From assembly GCA_041655955.1 (NCBI GenBank), contig JBBAEN010000001.1:434001-498000 (forward strand): a DNA stretch of 64,000 bases, given 5' to 3'. Under the pieces are notes generated by a model that was not told the origin of the DNA, did not search any database, and worked only from the letters and a program-made list of their open reading frames with translations. This DNA comes from Micavibrio_A sp041655955. GTDB lineage: Bacteria; Pseudomonadota; Alphaproteobacteria; Micavibrionales; Micavibrionaceae. This document shows, piece by piece, positions 26,593 to 35,405 of this stretch. Position numbers and translations under genes: made by a program. Each line of letters opens with the position of its first letter. Position 1 is the stretch's first letter.

Positions 26593-27273
26593 TTAATAGG
26601 AGATAATGCGTCCGGCCCTCAGTTCCAGAATCCTGTCCATCCGCTCCGCCAGATCCATGTTATGGGTGGCGATAAGCGCGCCCATGCCGAAATCCCGCAC
26701 CATTTCGGTGAGCATTTCAAAAACCCCGTTGGCTGTTTCGGGGTCGAGATTTCCAGTCGGCTCGTCCGCCAGAATAAGCCGCGGCCCGTTGGCGAGCGCC
26801 CTTGCGATGGCGACGCGCTGCTGCTCACCGCCGGACAGCCGCGCGGGGCGGTGTTCAAGCCTGTGTTCAAGTTTGAGCCGCGTTAAAAGCTCTTTCGCCT
26901 TTTCTTCGGCGGCGCCCTTCTTTTTGCCCGCAATCATTTGCGGGATCACGACATTTTCAAGGGCGCTGAATTCGGGAAGCAGATAATGGAACTGATACAC
27001 GAACCCCATGAATTTCCGGCGCAAGGCGGTGCGGCCTTCGTCGTCCTGTCCGGTCGCTTCCTGCCCCGCGATAAAAATCCTGCCGCTTGTCGGCTTGTCC
27101 AAAAGCCCCGCCATTTGCAGCAAGGTCGATTTTCCCGAACCGCTCGGCCCGACAAGGGCGACAATCTCCCCCGCCCTGATTTCGATATTGGCATTGTGGA
27201 GAACGGTCAGCGTTTCGCCGCCCTGATGATAGACGCGCTGTAACTCCTGCGTTTGCAAAAGAATTTCACTCAT
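26593..27273 (-). CDS. lolD: LolD lipoprotein-release ABC transporter ATPase
   Basis: LolD powers release of outer-membrane lipoproteins from the inner membrane to LolA. The 226-residue protein has Walker A GPSGSGKST (42-50), the signature LSGGEQQRVAIARALA, Walker B LILADEPTG with its catalytic Glu, and an H-loop in ATHNMDLA. The ATG at 27273 overlaps the lolC/E end by 8 bases; a longer frame would run far into lolC/E. It works with the single LolC/E-type permease directly upstream. Confidence 0.96.
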   Translation of the reverse strand: MSEILLQTQELQRVYHQGGETLTVLHNANIEIRAGEIVALVGPSGSGKSTLLQMAGLLDKPTSGRIFIAGQEATGQDDEGRTALRRKFMGFVYQFHYLLPEFSALENVVIPQMIAGKKKGAAEEKAKELLTRLKLEHRLEHRPARLSGGEQQRVAIARALANGPRLILADEPTGNLDPETANGVFEMLTEMVRDFGMGALIATHNMDLAERMDRILELRAGRIISY

Positions 27274-28510
27274 AGCGCAGCGCCTCCACAGGGTCGAGGC
27301 GTGAGGCGCGCCATGCCGGGTAAATCGTCGCGGCAATGGAAATCGCCATCGCCATGCCTATCACAACGGCCACTTCCTGCCACTCGATAATCGCGGGGAG
27401 CTTTGAAAGGAAATAAATCTCGTCCGAAAACAGCTCCGTATTGGTAAGCCCTTCCAAAAAACGGCGGATGCTTTCGACATTGGTCGCAAAGGCGATGCCC
27501 AGTATCGCGCCCGCAAATGTTCCGGCAAAACCGATGCTCGCCCCCGTCAGGACGAAAATACGCAGCATCATCCCCCGCGACGCGCCCATCGTGCGAATAA
27601 TCGCGATATCCTTGCCCTTGTCCTTGACCAGCATAATCATGCTGGAAATAATATTGAACGCCGCGACGACGATAATCAATGTCAGGATCAGGAACATCAC
27701 ATTCCTTTCGACATTGAGCGCGTTGATAAAAGACTTGTTGGCGTCGCGCCAGTCATAGACTTCGGCCTCGCCCCTTACGGCAAACCCTATATCTTCCTTT
27801 ACGCGTTGAATATTCATCGGGCTATCCGCCATGATTTCAAGCGTATTGACGCTGTCTTCCAGCTGGAAGAATTTCTGCGCCGTTTCAAGCGGCATGAAAA
27901 CAAAGCCGTTATTATACTCATACATGCCGACATCGAAGATGATGGCGACGATATAGCTCCCCGAACGGGGAACAGTGCCGAACGGCGACGCCCGCCCTTT
28001 GGGGGAAAGCAACGTCAATTGATCGCCTAAATGCAAATTCATCCGCCGCGCAAGCTCCGCGCCGATGGCGATATGGTTCTGGTTGAAATTTGTAAGCTCG
28101 CCCTGTTCGATACCGTCGGACAGGATCGGCTTCGTCGCGAAATCCTCCCGCGTCAGCCCCCGCACCATGGCGCCGTTGGCCGCGCCGTTGGCGGATACAA
28201 GAACCTGCCCCTCGACCATGGGCCGGACGCTTTGCACGCCTGCCGTATTCTCGATACGGTCAACCATGGACATATAATTATGAAGCGGGCCGGATACGGC
28301 ATAGACGTTCAAATGGCCGTTCAGCCCCAGAATGCGGCTCACCAGCTCTTCGCGAAAACCGTTCATGACCGACATGACGATAATCAGCGTCGCAACGCCC
28401 AGCATAATGCCCATAAAGGAAAAACCGGCAATGACGGACACGAACCCTTCGGCCTTGCGCGCCCGCAAATACCGTCCGGCCATCATGCGCTCAAAGGGAG
28501 AAAACGCCAT
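27266..28510 (-). CDS. LolC/LolE family lipoprotein-release permease
   Basis: This 414-residue inner-membrane protein has the family N-terminus (FERMMAGRYLRARKAEGFVS), a first transmembrane helix (about 25-48), a large periplasmic domain (about 50-265) and three further helices (about 270-400), followed by the C-terminal SRLDPVEALRYE common to LolC/E/MacB-type FtsX permeases. Only one such gene is present beside lolD, so it likely acts as a homodimer (LolF-like), as in many alphaproteobacteria. It overlaps proS by 1 base (TAATG). Confidence 0.94.
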   Translation of the reverse strand: MAFSPFERMMAGRYLRARKAEGFVSVIAGFSFMGIMLGVATLIIVMSVMNGFREELVSRILGLNGHLNVYAVSGPLHNYMSMVDRIENTAGVQSVRPMVEGQVLVSANGAANGAMVRGLTREDFATKPILSDGIEQGELTNFNQNHIAIGAELARRMNLHLGDQLTLLSPKGRASPFGTVPRSGSYIVAIIFDVGMYEYNNGFVFMPLETAQKFFQLEDSVNTLEIMADSPMNIQRVKEDIGFAVRGEAEVYDWRDANKSFINALNVERNVMFLILTLIIVVAAFNIISSMIMLVKDKGKDIAIIRTMGASRGMMLRIFVLTGASIGFAGTFAGAILGIAFATNVESIRRFLEGLTNTELFSDEIYFLSKLPAIIEWQEVAVVIGMAMAISIAATIYPAWRASRLDPVEALRYE

Positions 28511-29991
28511 TAATAGGACTTCGCAATCAGAACCTTGCGCCCCTCATTTTCAAACGGCATGCAGCGCGTCGAAAGCTTGAATTCGTCCTTTACCGCTTCC
28601 AGTGCCGGGTCGCTCAGCAATTCCACCGGCACGCGGACAAAGCCGGTTTTATCCGCCGCATAGAAATCGCGTATGTCCGATACGGTTTTTCCATCCGCCG
28701 TATTATCCGCCGTGAATTTGCGGTTGCGGGACAACAGACCGTCATGGATATCGTCCAGCACGCCCTGAATAGAGCCAGTGAATTCTTCGACAGAGCATGT
28801 CTTTTTGGAATCCTTGCCGATATCGCGGCGAACGAAGGTAAGCTGCCCCGCCTCCATTTCGCGCTGGCCGACCTCGACACGGACGGGGATGCCTTTCTTC
28901 ACGGCTTCCCACATTTTGTCCGGCGTCCTCATATCGCGGTTGTCGAGCTTCACGGCAAAGCCTTTCGCCTTCAGCTCCGCCTCTATCTTCGCGCAATATG
29001 CGATCAAGTCCGCGCCGTCATCCTTGACGACAGGCAGGATGATAATTTGCACCGGCGCCACGCGCGGCGGCATAATCATGCCGTCATCATCGCCATGCAT
29101 CATGATCATACCGCCGATAATGCGGGTGCTATAGGCCCATGACGTCGTATAGGCGAATTGCTCTTTCCCGTCGCGGCCCTGGAATTTAATGCCGATGGAT
29201 TTGGAAAAATTCTGGCCAAGATTATGCGTCGTCGCGGCCTGCAAGGCCTTGCCGTCCTGCATCATCGATTCAAACCCTATCGTGTTGATTGCGCCGGGGA
29301 AACGCTCTTCGGCGGTTTTCGGCCCGTGATAGCCGGTGAGGCCCAGATAGTCTTCAAAAAACTTTTTATAAAGCCCCATGATGTAAAGCGTATCCGCATC
29401 GGCCTCTTCCAGCGTTTCAAAGGCGCAATGCCCTTCATGCCAGAAAAATTCCGACGTCCTGAGGAACAGCCGCGTGCGCATTTCCCAGCGCATGACATTG
29501 CCCCACTGGTTCAGCTTCATCGGCAGGTCGCGGTAGGACTGGATCCAGCGCGCCATGGCGTCGCCGATAATGGTTTCGGATGTCGGGCGAACCACATAAG
29601 GCTCTTCCAAAGCCGCGCTTTCCGCCGGGCGAAGCCCGCCATCGGGGGCTTTTTCCAAACGGTGGTGCGTCACGACGGCGCATTCCTTGGCAAAGCCTTC
29701 GACATGCTCGGCCTCTTTCGCGAGGAACGACACAGGGATCAAAAGCGGGAAAGCCGTGTTCTGGATACCGTATTCTTTCAGCCATTTATCAAAGATGGCC
29801 GTCATGTTTTCCCACAAGGCATAGCCATAGGGCTTGATGATCATCGAACCGCGCACGGGGGAATTTTCGGCCATATCGGCGGCCTTCACGACCTCCTGAT
29901 ACCAGGCGGGAAAATCTTCCGCGCGCGTCGGGGTGATGGCTGTTCTGGCATTCTTTTTCGCTTGAGGCTGCTGCCGGGCCTGTTCTGTCAT
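28510..29991 (-). CDS. proS: Prolyl-tRNA synthetase, eukaryal/archaeal-like (type 3)
   Basis: ProRS charges tRNA-Pro. This 493-residue protein is of the type 3 (eukaryote/archaeon-like) kind: motif 2 region FLRTSEFFWHEGHCAF, the RPTSETIIGDAMARWI segment, motif 3 region IIGGMIMMHGDDDGMIMPPR, an anticodon-binding domain (about 285-390) and a C-terminal zinc-like domain ending in the conserved tyrosine (LIAKSY). It lacks the editing insertion of bacterial type 1 enzymes. It occupies the syntenic place of the short type 2 proS of other alphaproteobacteria. The ATG at 29991 is preferred over a TTG at 29994. Confidence 0.93.
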   Translation of the reverse strand: MTEQARQQPQAKKNARTAITPTRAEDFPAWYQEVVKAADMAENSPVRGSMIIKPYGYALWENMTAIFDKWLKEYGIQNTAFPLLIPVSFLAKEAEHVEGFAKECAVVTHHRLEKAPDGGLRPAESAALEEPYVVRPTSETIIGDAMARWIQSYRDLPMKLNQWGNVMRWEMRTRLFLRTSEFFWHEGHCAFETLEEADADTLYIMGLYKKFFEDYLGLTGYHGPKTAEERFPGAINTIGFESMMQDGKALQAATTHNLGQNFSKSIGIKFQGRDGKEQFAYTTSWAYSTRIIGGMIMMHGDDDGMIMPPRVAPVQIIILPVVKDDGADLIAYCAKIEAELKAKGFAVKLDNRDMRTPDKMWEAVKKGIPVRVEVGQREMEAGQLTFVRRDIGKDSKKTCSVEEFTGSIQGVLDDIHDGLLSRNRKFTADNTADGKTVSDIRDFYAADKTGFVRVPVELLSDPALEAVKDEFKLSTRCMPFENEGRKVLIAKSY

Positions 29992-30021
29992 CAAACTTGC
30001 TCGCTTTTTTCTTTAATTATT

Positions 30022-30492
30022 TCAGTCTTTGAGTATGGCCGAAGCGTCATCCGGCGAGCCGTACTTTATGACATCCGGCCCGGCCTGTCCATCATCGGAA
30101 AAACGGCCCGATTCCGCGTCATTCCCGCATAAAACGTCCAGTTCTCCCGCTACGTCCTGCCCGTTATACAAAACCCGCCCATCCATAAAAACCTCAAGGA
30201 ACCCCGTCGTAGCGTCCATTTCAAGCCCCTTGATGCCCGAACCGATCCGCTCCGCCAAATCGATCCCGAGCGGCACGATAATGGGGTTGGGGGCTGATAA
30301 GAGCTGTTTACCGCCCAAATCCGCAGGCGCGACCTGATTGCCGTCAACATCGACCCCCGCCACGAAATCGGCGCCAAGGGATATATGCCGTTGAACGATG
30401 GTGCATTCGGCCGGAATCTGTTCCGCCGCCATCAATGGCGCCGAAGACAGGGCCAGAAACAAAATACCGGCTATAGAAACAGCATATCTCAT
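30022..30492 (-). CDS. Exported protein of unknown function
   Basis: This 156-residue product has a clear signal peptide (about 1-22, ending PLMAA) and no other membrane segment. I recognise no domain. The mature part is acidic, with two cysteines (in ECTIVQ and VLCGND) that could pair. The ATG overlaps the DUF1467 stop by 4 bases (ATGA), so it is translationally coupled within the run from rnj to proS. Confidence 0.75.
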   Translation of the reverse strand: MRYAVSIAGILFLALSSAPLMAAEQIPAECTIVQRHISLGADFVAGVDVDGNQVAPADLGGKQLLSAPNPIIVPLGIDLAERIGSGIKGLEMDATTGFLEVFMDGRVLYNGQDVAGELDVLCGNDAESGRFSDDGQAGPDVIKYGSPDDASAILKD

Positions 30493-30758
30493 CGTCCGTA
30501 ATCCTCCACCGCCATCCGGCGCGCTATCTCATAAAAATCCAGGACGTTGAAATATATCATAAGAAAAACGACGAGCCATATGATTGCCGTTATACAAGCC
30601 GTTACAAGGAATTTCTTCCTGATGCGCGGATTGGCGGGGGCGCTTGGCGCATTCCCTGTTTGCACATTTTCCTGCGGCCTGTTCCCCCACGGCAAAACGA
30701 CAAAGAGCGTTAGCCAGAAAAGCATAAAATACAGGATAAAGCCGGTAAATATGCTCAT
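30489..30758 (-). CDS. DUF1467 family small membrane protein
   Basis: An 89-residue protein with two transmembrane helices (about 5-25 and 50-72), the family motif FWLTLFVVLPWGNRPQENV and a loop with PRIRKKFLVTACI. DUF1467 is typical of alphaproteobacteria and usually lies between proS and rnj (or mce), as here. Its function is unknown. Start ATG at 30758, 4 bases after the rnj stop. Confidence 0.9.
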   Translation of the reverse strand: MSIFTGFILYFMLFWLTLFVVLPWGNRPQENVQTGNAPSAPANPRIRKKFLVTACITAIIWLVVFLMIYFNVLDFYEIARRMAVEDYGR

Positions 30759-30762
30759 CCGC

Positions 30763-32436
30763 CTATACCCTGACCAGATGGACGGATGTTTTCGGTTTAA
30801 TCTGCAATTTGTGCTGGATCAGGCGGCGGATGCCGATGCGGAGCTCCTCGGCGACGAAATGATCGTCGCCCAGATCGCCGCGTTCCATATCCGCCAGAAT
30901 ATCCTCAACCTCGTCCAGGATTTTATCCTCGAACTCCCTGCCTTCCGGGGTCTTTTCATCCACGAGGCCGACTGTCGAAACTTGCGGGTCGGCAACCAGA
31001 TCGCCGCGCTTGTTCATCACCATCGTCACGTGAACCGTGCCGGAGAACTGGAGCTTGCGCCGCTGTGCGATTGCCGGATGATCCGCATTGATGATGCGCC
31101 CCGGCTCCACGGCCAAAAGTCCCGTATCAACTTCACCAATCACCTGCGGCGTACCGGGATAAAGCCTGATGACGGATCCGTTATTCGGGACAATGGCGGT
31201 CGGAACCTGCATGTCCCGCGCAAGCGCGGCGTGGGCTTCAAGCATCGTGCGCTCGCCATGCACGGCGATGACGGATTGCGGCTTGACCCATTGGAACATT
31301 TTCGTGATCTCGTCCCGCGCCGGATGGCCGGAAACATGGATGACATGCTCTGTTTCGCGCGGCGATATGACCCGCACACGGCTTGCCGCAAGATTGTTTT
31401 TAACGGCGATAATATCCCGCTCGTTCCCCGGAATGGGACGGGCCGAGAATATAACCGTGTCGCCGGATTTAAAGGTGATTTCCTGATGGTCGCCGCGGGC
31501 GATGCGGGCAAGCTGGGCGCGCGGTTCGCCTTGGGAGCCTGTGAGGATCATAAGAATCTTGTTGTCGGGATAATCCACGACTTCATCTTGTTCAATGAAT
31601 TTGTCGATGTCTTTAAGATAGCCGCACTCTTTGGCCGCACCGACCATATTGTGCAAGGAACGCCCGATCAGCGCGACCTTCCGCCCCTGATTTTTCGCGG
31701 CAAGGCAAATGGAACGAAGACGCCCGATATTCGATGCGAAAATCGTAATGGCCACGCGCCCCTCACATTCACCCAAAAGAGTCGTCAGGCCGCGTTCCAC
31801 ATCGCTTTCGGAACCGGACATGCCGTCCACTTCGGCATTGGTCGAATCGCCGATATAGGCAAGCACGCCCTTTTTACCGAACGCGATAAAAGGCTCCGCC
31901 TGCGTCGGCTCACCGATCGTCGGTTCGGGGTCGAGGTTCCAGTCGCCGCTATGGAGGATATTCCCCGCGTCCGTTTCAATGAAAAGCGCCGATGTCTGCG
32001 GCACGGAATGGGTCACCGGCGTGAAGGTCACGGTGAACGGGGCAAGCGTCAATTTTCCGCCGGCTTTGATCTCGATAATCTCCGCACCCTTGCATTGGGA
32101 ATTTTCTGCCATTTTCCTGCGCAAGACAGCAGCGGTAAAGGGCGATGCGTAAATCGGACAGCGCAGGCGCGGCCAGAGATGGGCGACGGCGCCGATATGA
32201 TCCTCATGCGCATGGGTGATAACCAGCCCCAGCAGATCTTTTTTGCGCGCCTCGATGAATTTCGGATCGGGCAGAAGAATATCAATGGCCGGAAACCGCT
32301 CATCGGCAAAGCCCAGCCCGCAATCAATCGCGAGCCACTTGCCCTTATAGCCATAGATGTTCAGGTTGACCCCGAACTGCTCCGCGCCGCCGAGCGGGAT
32401 AAAATATAATTCATCTTTTTTAAAATTCATGACCAT
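30763..32436 (-). CDS. rnj: Ribonuclease J
   Basis: RNase J is a metallo-beta-lactamase/beta-CASP ribonuclease with endo- and 5'-to-3' exonuclease activity in mRNA decay and rRNA maturation. The 557-residue protein has the metal-binding HAHEDH at 75-80, further ligands in SGDWNLD, the beta-CASP domain (about 215-370) with GSQGEPRAQLARIA and HVSGHPARDEI, and a C-terminal domain. Two adjacent ATGs (32436 and 32430) are possible starts. It is 6 bases from coaX, in the conserved birA-coaX-rnj order. Confidence 0.95.
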   Translation of the reverse strand: MVMNFKKDELYFIPLGGAEQFGVNLNIYGYKGKWLAIDCGLGFADERFPAIDILLPDPKFIEARKKDLLGLVITHAHEDHIGAVAHLWPRLRCPIYASPFTAAVLRRKMAENSQCKGAEIIEIKAGGKLTLAPFTVTFTPVTHSVPQTSALFIETDAGNILHSGDWNLDPEPTIGEPTQAEPFIAFGKKGVLAYIGDSTNAEVDGMSGSESDVERGLTTLLGECEGRVAITIFASNIGRLRSICLAAKNQGRKVALIGRSLHNMVGAAKECGYLKDIDKFIEQDEVVDYPDNKILMILTGSQGEPRAQLARIARGDHQEITFKSGDTVIFSARPIPGNERDIIAVKNNLAASRVRVISPRETEHVIHVSGHPARDEITKMFQWVKPQSVIAVHGERTMLEAHAALARDMQVPTAIVPNNGSVIRLYPGTPQVIGEVDTGLLAVEPGRIINADHPAIAQRRKLQFSGTVHVTMVMNKRGDLVADPQVSTVGLVDEKTPEGREFEDKILDEVEDILADMERGDLGDDHFVAEELRIGIRRLIQHKLQIKPKTSVHLVRV

Positions 32437-32442
32437 AACGGA

Positions 32443-33225
32443 TTAAGCTGCCCTTTTCTTTGCCTGCTGCTTGTGAATAAGCATCAGGCCTTTTAGTGTT
32501 AAATCGCCATCTACGGCTTCGATAATCGCTGTGCCTTGCGCGATAAGCCCCGCAAGGCCGCCTGTCGCCAGCACGAAAGGCTTCATGTTCATTTCTTCGC
32601 TCACGCGTTTGACGATACCCTCGATCATGCTGACATACCCCCAATAAACGCCTGAATGCATCGCTTCTACCGTATCGCCGCCGACAACACGCGATGGCTT
32701 CTTAATCGCAATCTTGGGAAGCTTCGCCGCCGCCTGATGAAGGGCCGCCACGGAAAGATTGATGCCCGGTGCAATTATACCCCCGCAATAAGCGCCGCTT
32801 TCATCAACAATGTCAAACGTCGTCGCCGTGCCGAAATCAACCACAATCGCCGGATAGCGGTAGCAGTTCTTCACCGCAAGGGCATTAACGATCCTGTCCG
32901 CACCAAGTTCTTCGGGCTTGTTGATTTTTATCTGCAAGCCCTCCCCCACAAGCACGTGGTTCACCATCGAAACGGCGGCATTGAAATTCTTTTCGCAAAG
33001 CCTTCGCAGGTTGAAATTCGCATCCGGCACGACGGAGCTGATAATCGCCGCGTCGATAACGCCGAAATCAAGCCCTTCCGTTGCAAAAAGCGGGTAAAGC
33101 CATGAAGCATATTCATCCGCCGTCCGTCCCGCTTCCGTCATACATCTCCATGAATGCAAAACCTTGTCGCCGTCATGAAGGGCGAAGACGATATTCGTGT
33201 TTCCTGCGTCGATTGCCATCAGCAT
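32443..33225 (-). CDS. coaX: Type III pantothenate kinase
   Basis: CoaX phosphorylates pantothenate in the first step of CoA synthesis. The 260-residue protein has the ASKHA-fold phosphate motif DAGNTN (6-11), the ELGADRI segment, the VDFGTATTFDI motif and a C-terminal ATGGLAGLI. The ATG at 33225 is chosen because GGAGA lies about 10 bases upstream and it is 1 base past the birA stop; the frame is open to 33333, but that part overlaps birA. Confidence 0.95.
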   Translation of the reverse strand: MLMAIDAGNTNIVFALHDGDKVLHSWRCMTEAGRTADEYASWLYPLFATEGLDFGVIDAAIISSVVPDANFNLRRLCEKNFNAAVSMVNHVLVGEGLQIKINKPEELGADRIVNALAVKNCYRYPAIVVDFGTATTFDIVDESGAYCGGIIAPGINLSVAALHQAAAKLPKIAIKKPSRVVGGDTVEAMHSGVYWGYVSMIEGIVKRVSEEMNMKPFVLATGGLAGLIAQGTAIIEAVDGDLTLKGLMLIHKQQAKKRAA

Positions 33226-33226
33226 C

Positions 33227-33967
33227 TTATTTTTCTCCAAAATGAACTTCGCCTGCGGTAAATATCCGCTCCCCGCCATCAATGCCGGCGATGAGGGAAC
33301 CGTTTTCAGTGATGCCGCGAAAAACGCCCTCATAGCTTATTTCCGGCAGGCGTATCCTCATGGGCGCGTTCAAGCCATGGGCCTGTTCTAACCATGCCGC
33401 CCTGACGGGTGCAAATCCTTTTTCCTGCCACAACACATACCAACGGTGCAGGCTGGCAAGATAATCGTCCCGGAAGCTGTTGATTGCAAGCCGCTCCGCC
33501 TTTACCTCGTCCAGCCCGACAGCTCCTTCCGGCGGCGCAAAGATATTGACGCCGGAACCTACAATCAGGTAGTCCACGCGGCCATGCGCATCAAGGGCGC
33601 TCTCAAGCAAGATGCCGGATACTTTGCGCCCGTCGATAAGCACGTCATTCGGCCATTTCAAGGTTTTTTGATGCCCCTCCCCGATGATGCCGTCAATGGC
33701 TTCGGACAGCGCAAGCGCCACGACGAACGCCATCTGCCCCGCGTCGGGGGCCTTGCAGGAGGGCCTGAAGAGTTTTGATATATAGAGATTCCCCATGGGG
33801 GATGCCCATTGATTGCCGTGACGGCCCCGCCCCTTGGTCTGCTGGAGGGCCTGAACGGCAAGCCCTTCCCCCTCCCCCGTTTCGGCAAGGGTGCGAACCA
33901 TATCCTGCGTGCTGGGCGTCGTGCCCAGCATCTGGACGCGCCAGAAATTTACGTTATCCCTGTCCAT
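33227..33967 (-). CDS. birA: Biotin--[acetyl-CoA-carboxylase] ligase
   Basis: BirA attaches biotin to the carrier protein of acetyl-CoA carboxylase. The protein (246 residues from the ATG at 33967) has the biotinoyl-AMP loop GRGRHGNQW (46-54), the KWPNDVLIDGRKVSGILLE segment and a C-terminal SH3-like domain. It has no N-terminal DNA-binding domain, so it is an enzyme only, not a repressor. An ATG at 34000 would overlap nuoN more and lacks a good ribosome-binding site. It follows nuoN in the conserved order. Confidence 0.93.
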   Translation of the reverse strand: MDRDNVNFWRVQMLGTTPSTQDMVRTLAETGEGEGLAVQALQQTKGRGRHGNQWASPMGNLYISKLFRPSCKAPDAGQMAFVVALALSEAIDGIIGEGHQKTLKWPNDVLIDGRKVSGILLESALDAHGRVDYLIVGSGVNIFAPPEGAVGLDEVKAERLAINSFRDDYLASLHRWYVLWQEKGFAPVRAAWLEQAHGLNAPMRIRLPEISYEGVFRGITENGSLIAGIDGGERIFTAGEVHFGEK

Positions 33968-35405
33968 TGAAGAATACACTGACGGCCCGTTCGCTTGCAT
34001 TCATGACCGGCGAAGGGAGAAGGATAAACAAAAGGACAAAAGCAACGCTGAAGGCCGTTACTGCGCGGCGGCTCCACGGCATCGGGACGTCATAGGCGGC
34101 GACAGGCTCGTCGAAAAACATCACCTTGATGATGCGCAGATAATAATAAGCCGCGACGACCGAACATAAAACCCCGAAAACCGCCAGCCAGAACATCCCC
34201 ATACCCACGGCTGCCTTAAAGACGAGAAGCTTGCCGAAAAACCCCGCAAGGGGCGGAATGCCGCTCATGGAAAACATCAGGACGGCAAGCGCATAGGCCA
34301 TCACCGGATGGTTCCGCGAAAGGCCCGAAAGATCCGCAATCTGCTCAAGGCCGCTCCCGCCCCTGCGCATCGACAAAATAATCGCAAAAGTCCCCGCCGT
34401 CATCGCCATATAAATAATCATATAAACAACCAGCCCTACCAACCCTTCTTGCGTCGCGGCGGCAAGCCCGACAAGCGCGAACCCCATATTCCCGATGGAG
34501 GAATAGGCTAAAAGCCGTTTGAGATTGTCCTGTAGCAACCCGGCAAAAGCCCCGACAGCCATGGAAAGCACAGCAAGAATGCAGATAATCTGTTGCCACT
34601 GGATAATCGCTGCCGGAAAGGCTTCATAGAGCATGCGCATAAGCAAGGCCATAGCCGCCATTTTCGGCACAAGCGCAAAGAAAGCAGTCACGGGCATCGG
34701 CGCGCCTTCATACACATCGGGCGTCCACATATGGAACGGCACGGCGGAAATTTTAAAGGCGATGCCGGCGAGGATAAAGACCATCCCGATAACCGCGCCG
34801 ACGGAAAGCTCGCCCGCAAGCGCGTGGCCGATAACGTCGAAATTGGTCGAACCGGTATAGCCGTAAACAAGCGAAACGCCGAACAAAAGCATCCCCGAAG
34901 AAATGGCGCCAAGCACGAAATATTTTAATCCCGCTTCGGCGGATTTCACGTTATCGCGCCGGATTGCCGCCAGCACATATAGCGCAAGCGATTGCAATTC
35001 CAGCCCCATATAAAGCGCGAGTAAATCATGGGCGGACACCATCACCATCATGCCGATAGCGGAAAACAGCATCAAAAGCGGATATTCGAACCTCTCTACC
35101 CCCTCTTCGCGCAAATAGCGGATAGAAAGGGTGATGGATGCAATCATCCCGCCTAGAATAATGGTTTTCATGATAACGGCGAAAGCGTCCGACACGAACA
35201 TGTCATTCAGGGCAAGCATACGCGTCATGCCGCCGCCAAGGACGAGCGCGATTGCAACGGCACAGACGGCGGACGCCAGCCATCCAATCTGCGCCCCCGC
35301 CTTATCGCCCCTGAATGCCCCGAAGACCAGCAGGGCCAGCCCGGCAAGCGCCATAAAAATCTCGGCCTTTAACGGCATGATCATGGCAAGAGAAAAATCA
35401 GTCAT
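33954..35405 (-). CDS. nuoN: NADH-quinone oxidoreductase subunit N
   Basis: NuoN is one of three antiporter-like proton-pumping subunits of the complex I membrane arm. The 483-residue protein has about 14 transmembrane helices with the conserved lysines and the AYSSIGNMGFALVGL segment, plus HMWTPDVYEGAPMPVTAF. The ATG at 35405 has AAGGAAA upstream and overlaps the nuoM end by 8 bases. It is the last gene of the nuo block and overlaps birA. Confidence 0.97.
   Translation of the reverse strand: MTDFSLAMIMPLKAEIFMALAGLALLVFGAFRGDKAGAQIGWLASAVCAVAIALVLGGGMTRMLALNDMFVSDAFAVIMKTIILGGMIASITLSIRYLREEGVERFEYPLLMLFSAIGMMVMVSAHDLLALYMGLELQSLALYVLAAIRRDNVKSAEAGLKYFVLGAISSGMLLFGVSLVYGYTGSTNFDVIGHALAGELSVGAVIGMVFILAGIAFKISAVPFHMWTPDVYEGAPMPVTAFFALVPKMAAMALLMRMLYEAFPAAIIQWQQIICILAVLSMAVGAFAGLLQDNLKRLLAYSSIGNMGFALVGLAAATQEGLVGLVVYMIIYMAMTAGTFAIILSMRRGGSGLEQIADLSGLSRNHPVMAYALAVLMFSMSGIPPLAGFFGKLLVFKAAVGMGMFWLAVFGVLCSVVAAYYYLRIIKVMFFDEPVAAYDVPMPWSRRAVTAFSVAFVLLFILLPSPVMNASERAVSVFFNGQG

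Noticed and set aside
30022..30492. DUF1467-linked unknown as a lipoprotein
   Set aside because: The signal peptide is clear but no lipobox cysteine follows it; the first cysteine is several residues past the cleavage site.
30547..32409. A 620-codon plus-strand open frame
   Set aside because: It lies wholly opposite rnj and DUF1467, which have clear family motifs; such long antisense frames are common in GC-rich DNA, and the translation has no recognisable domain.
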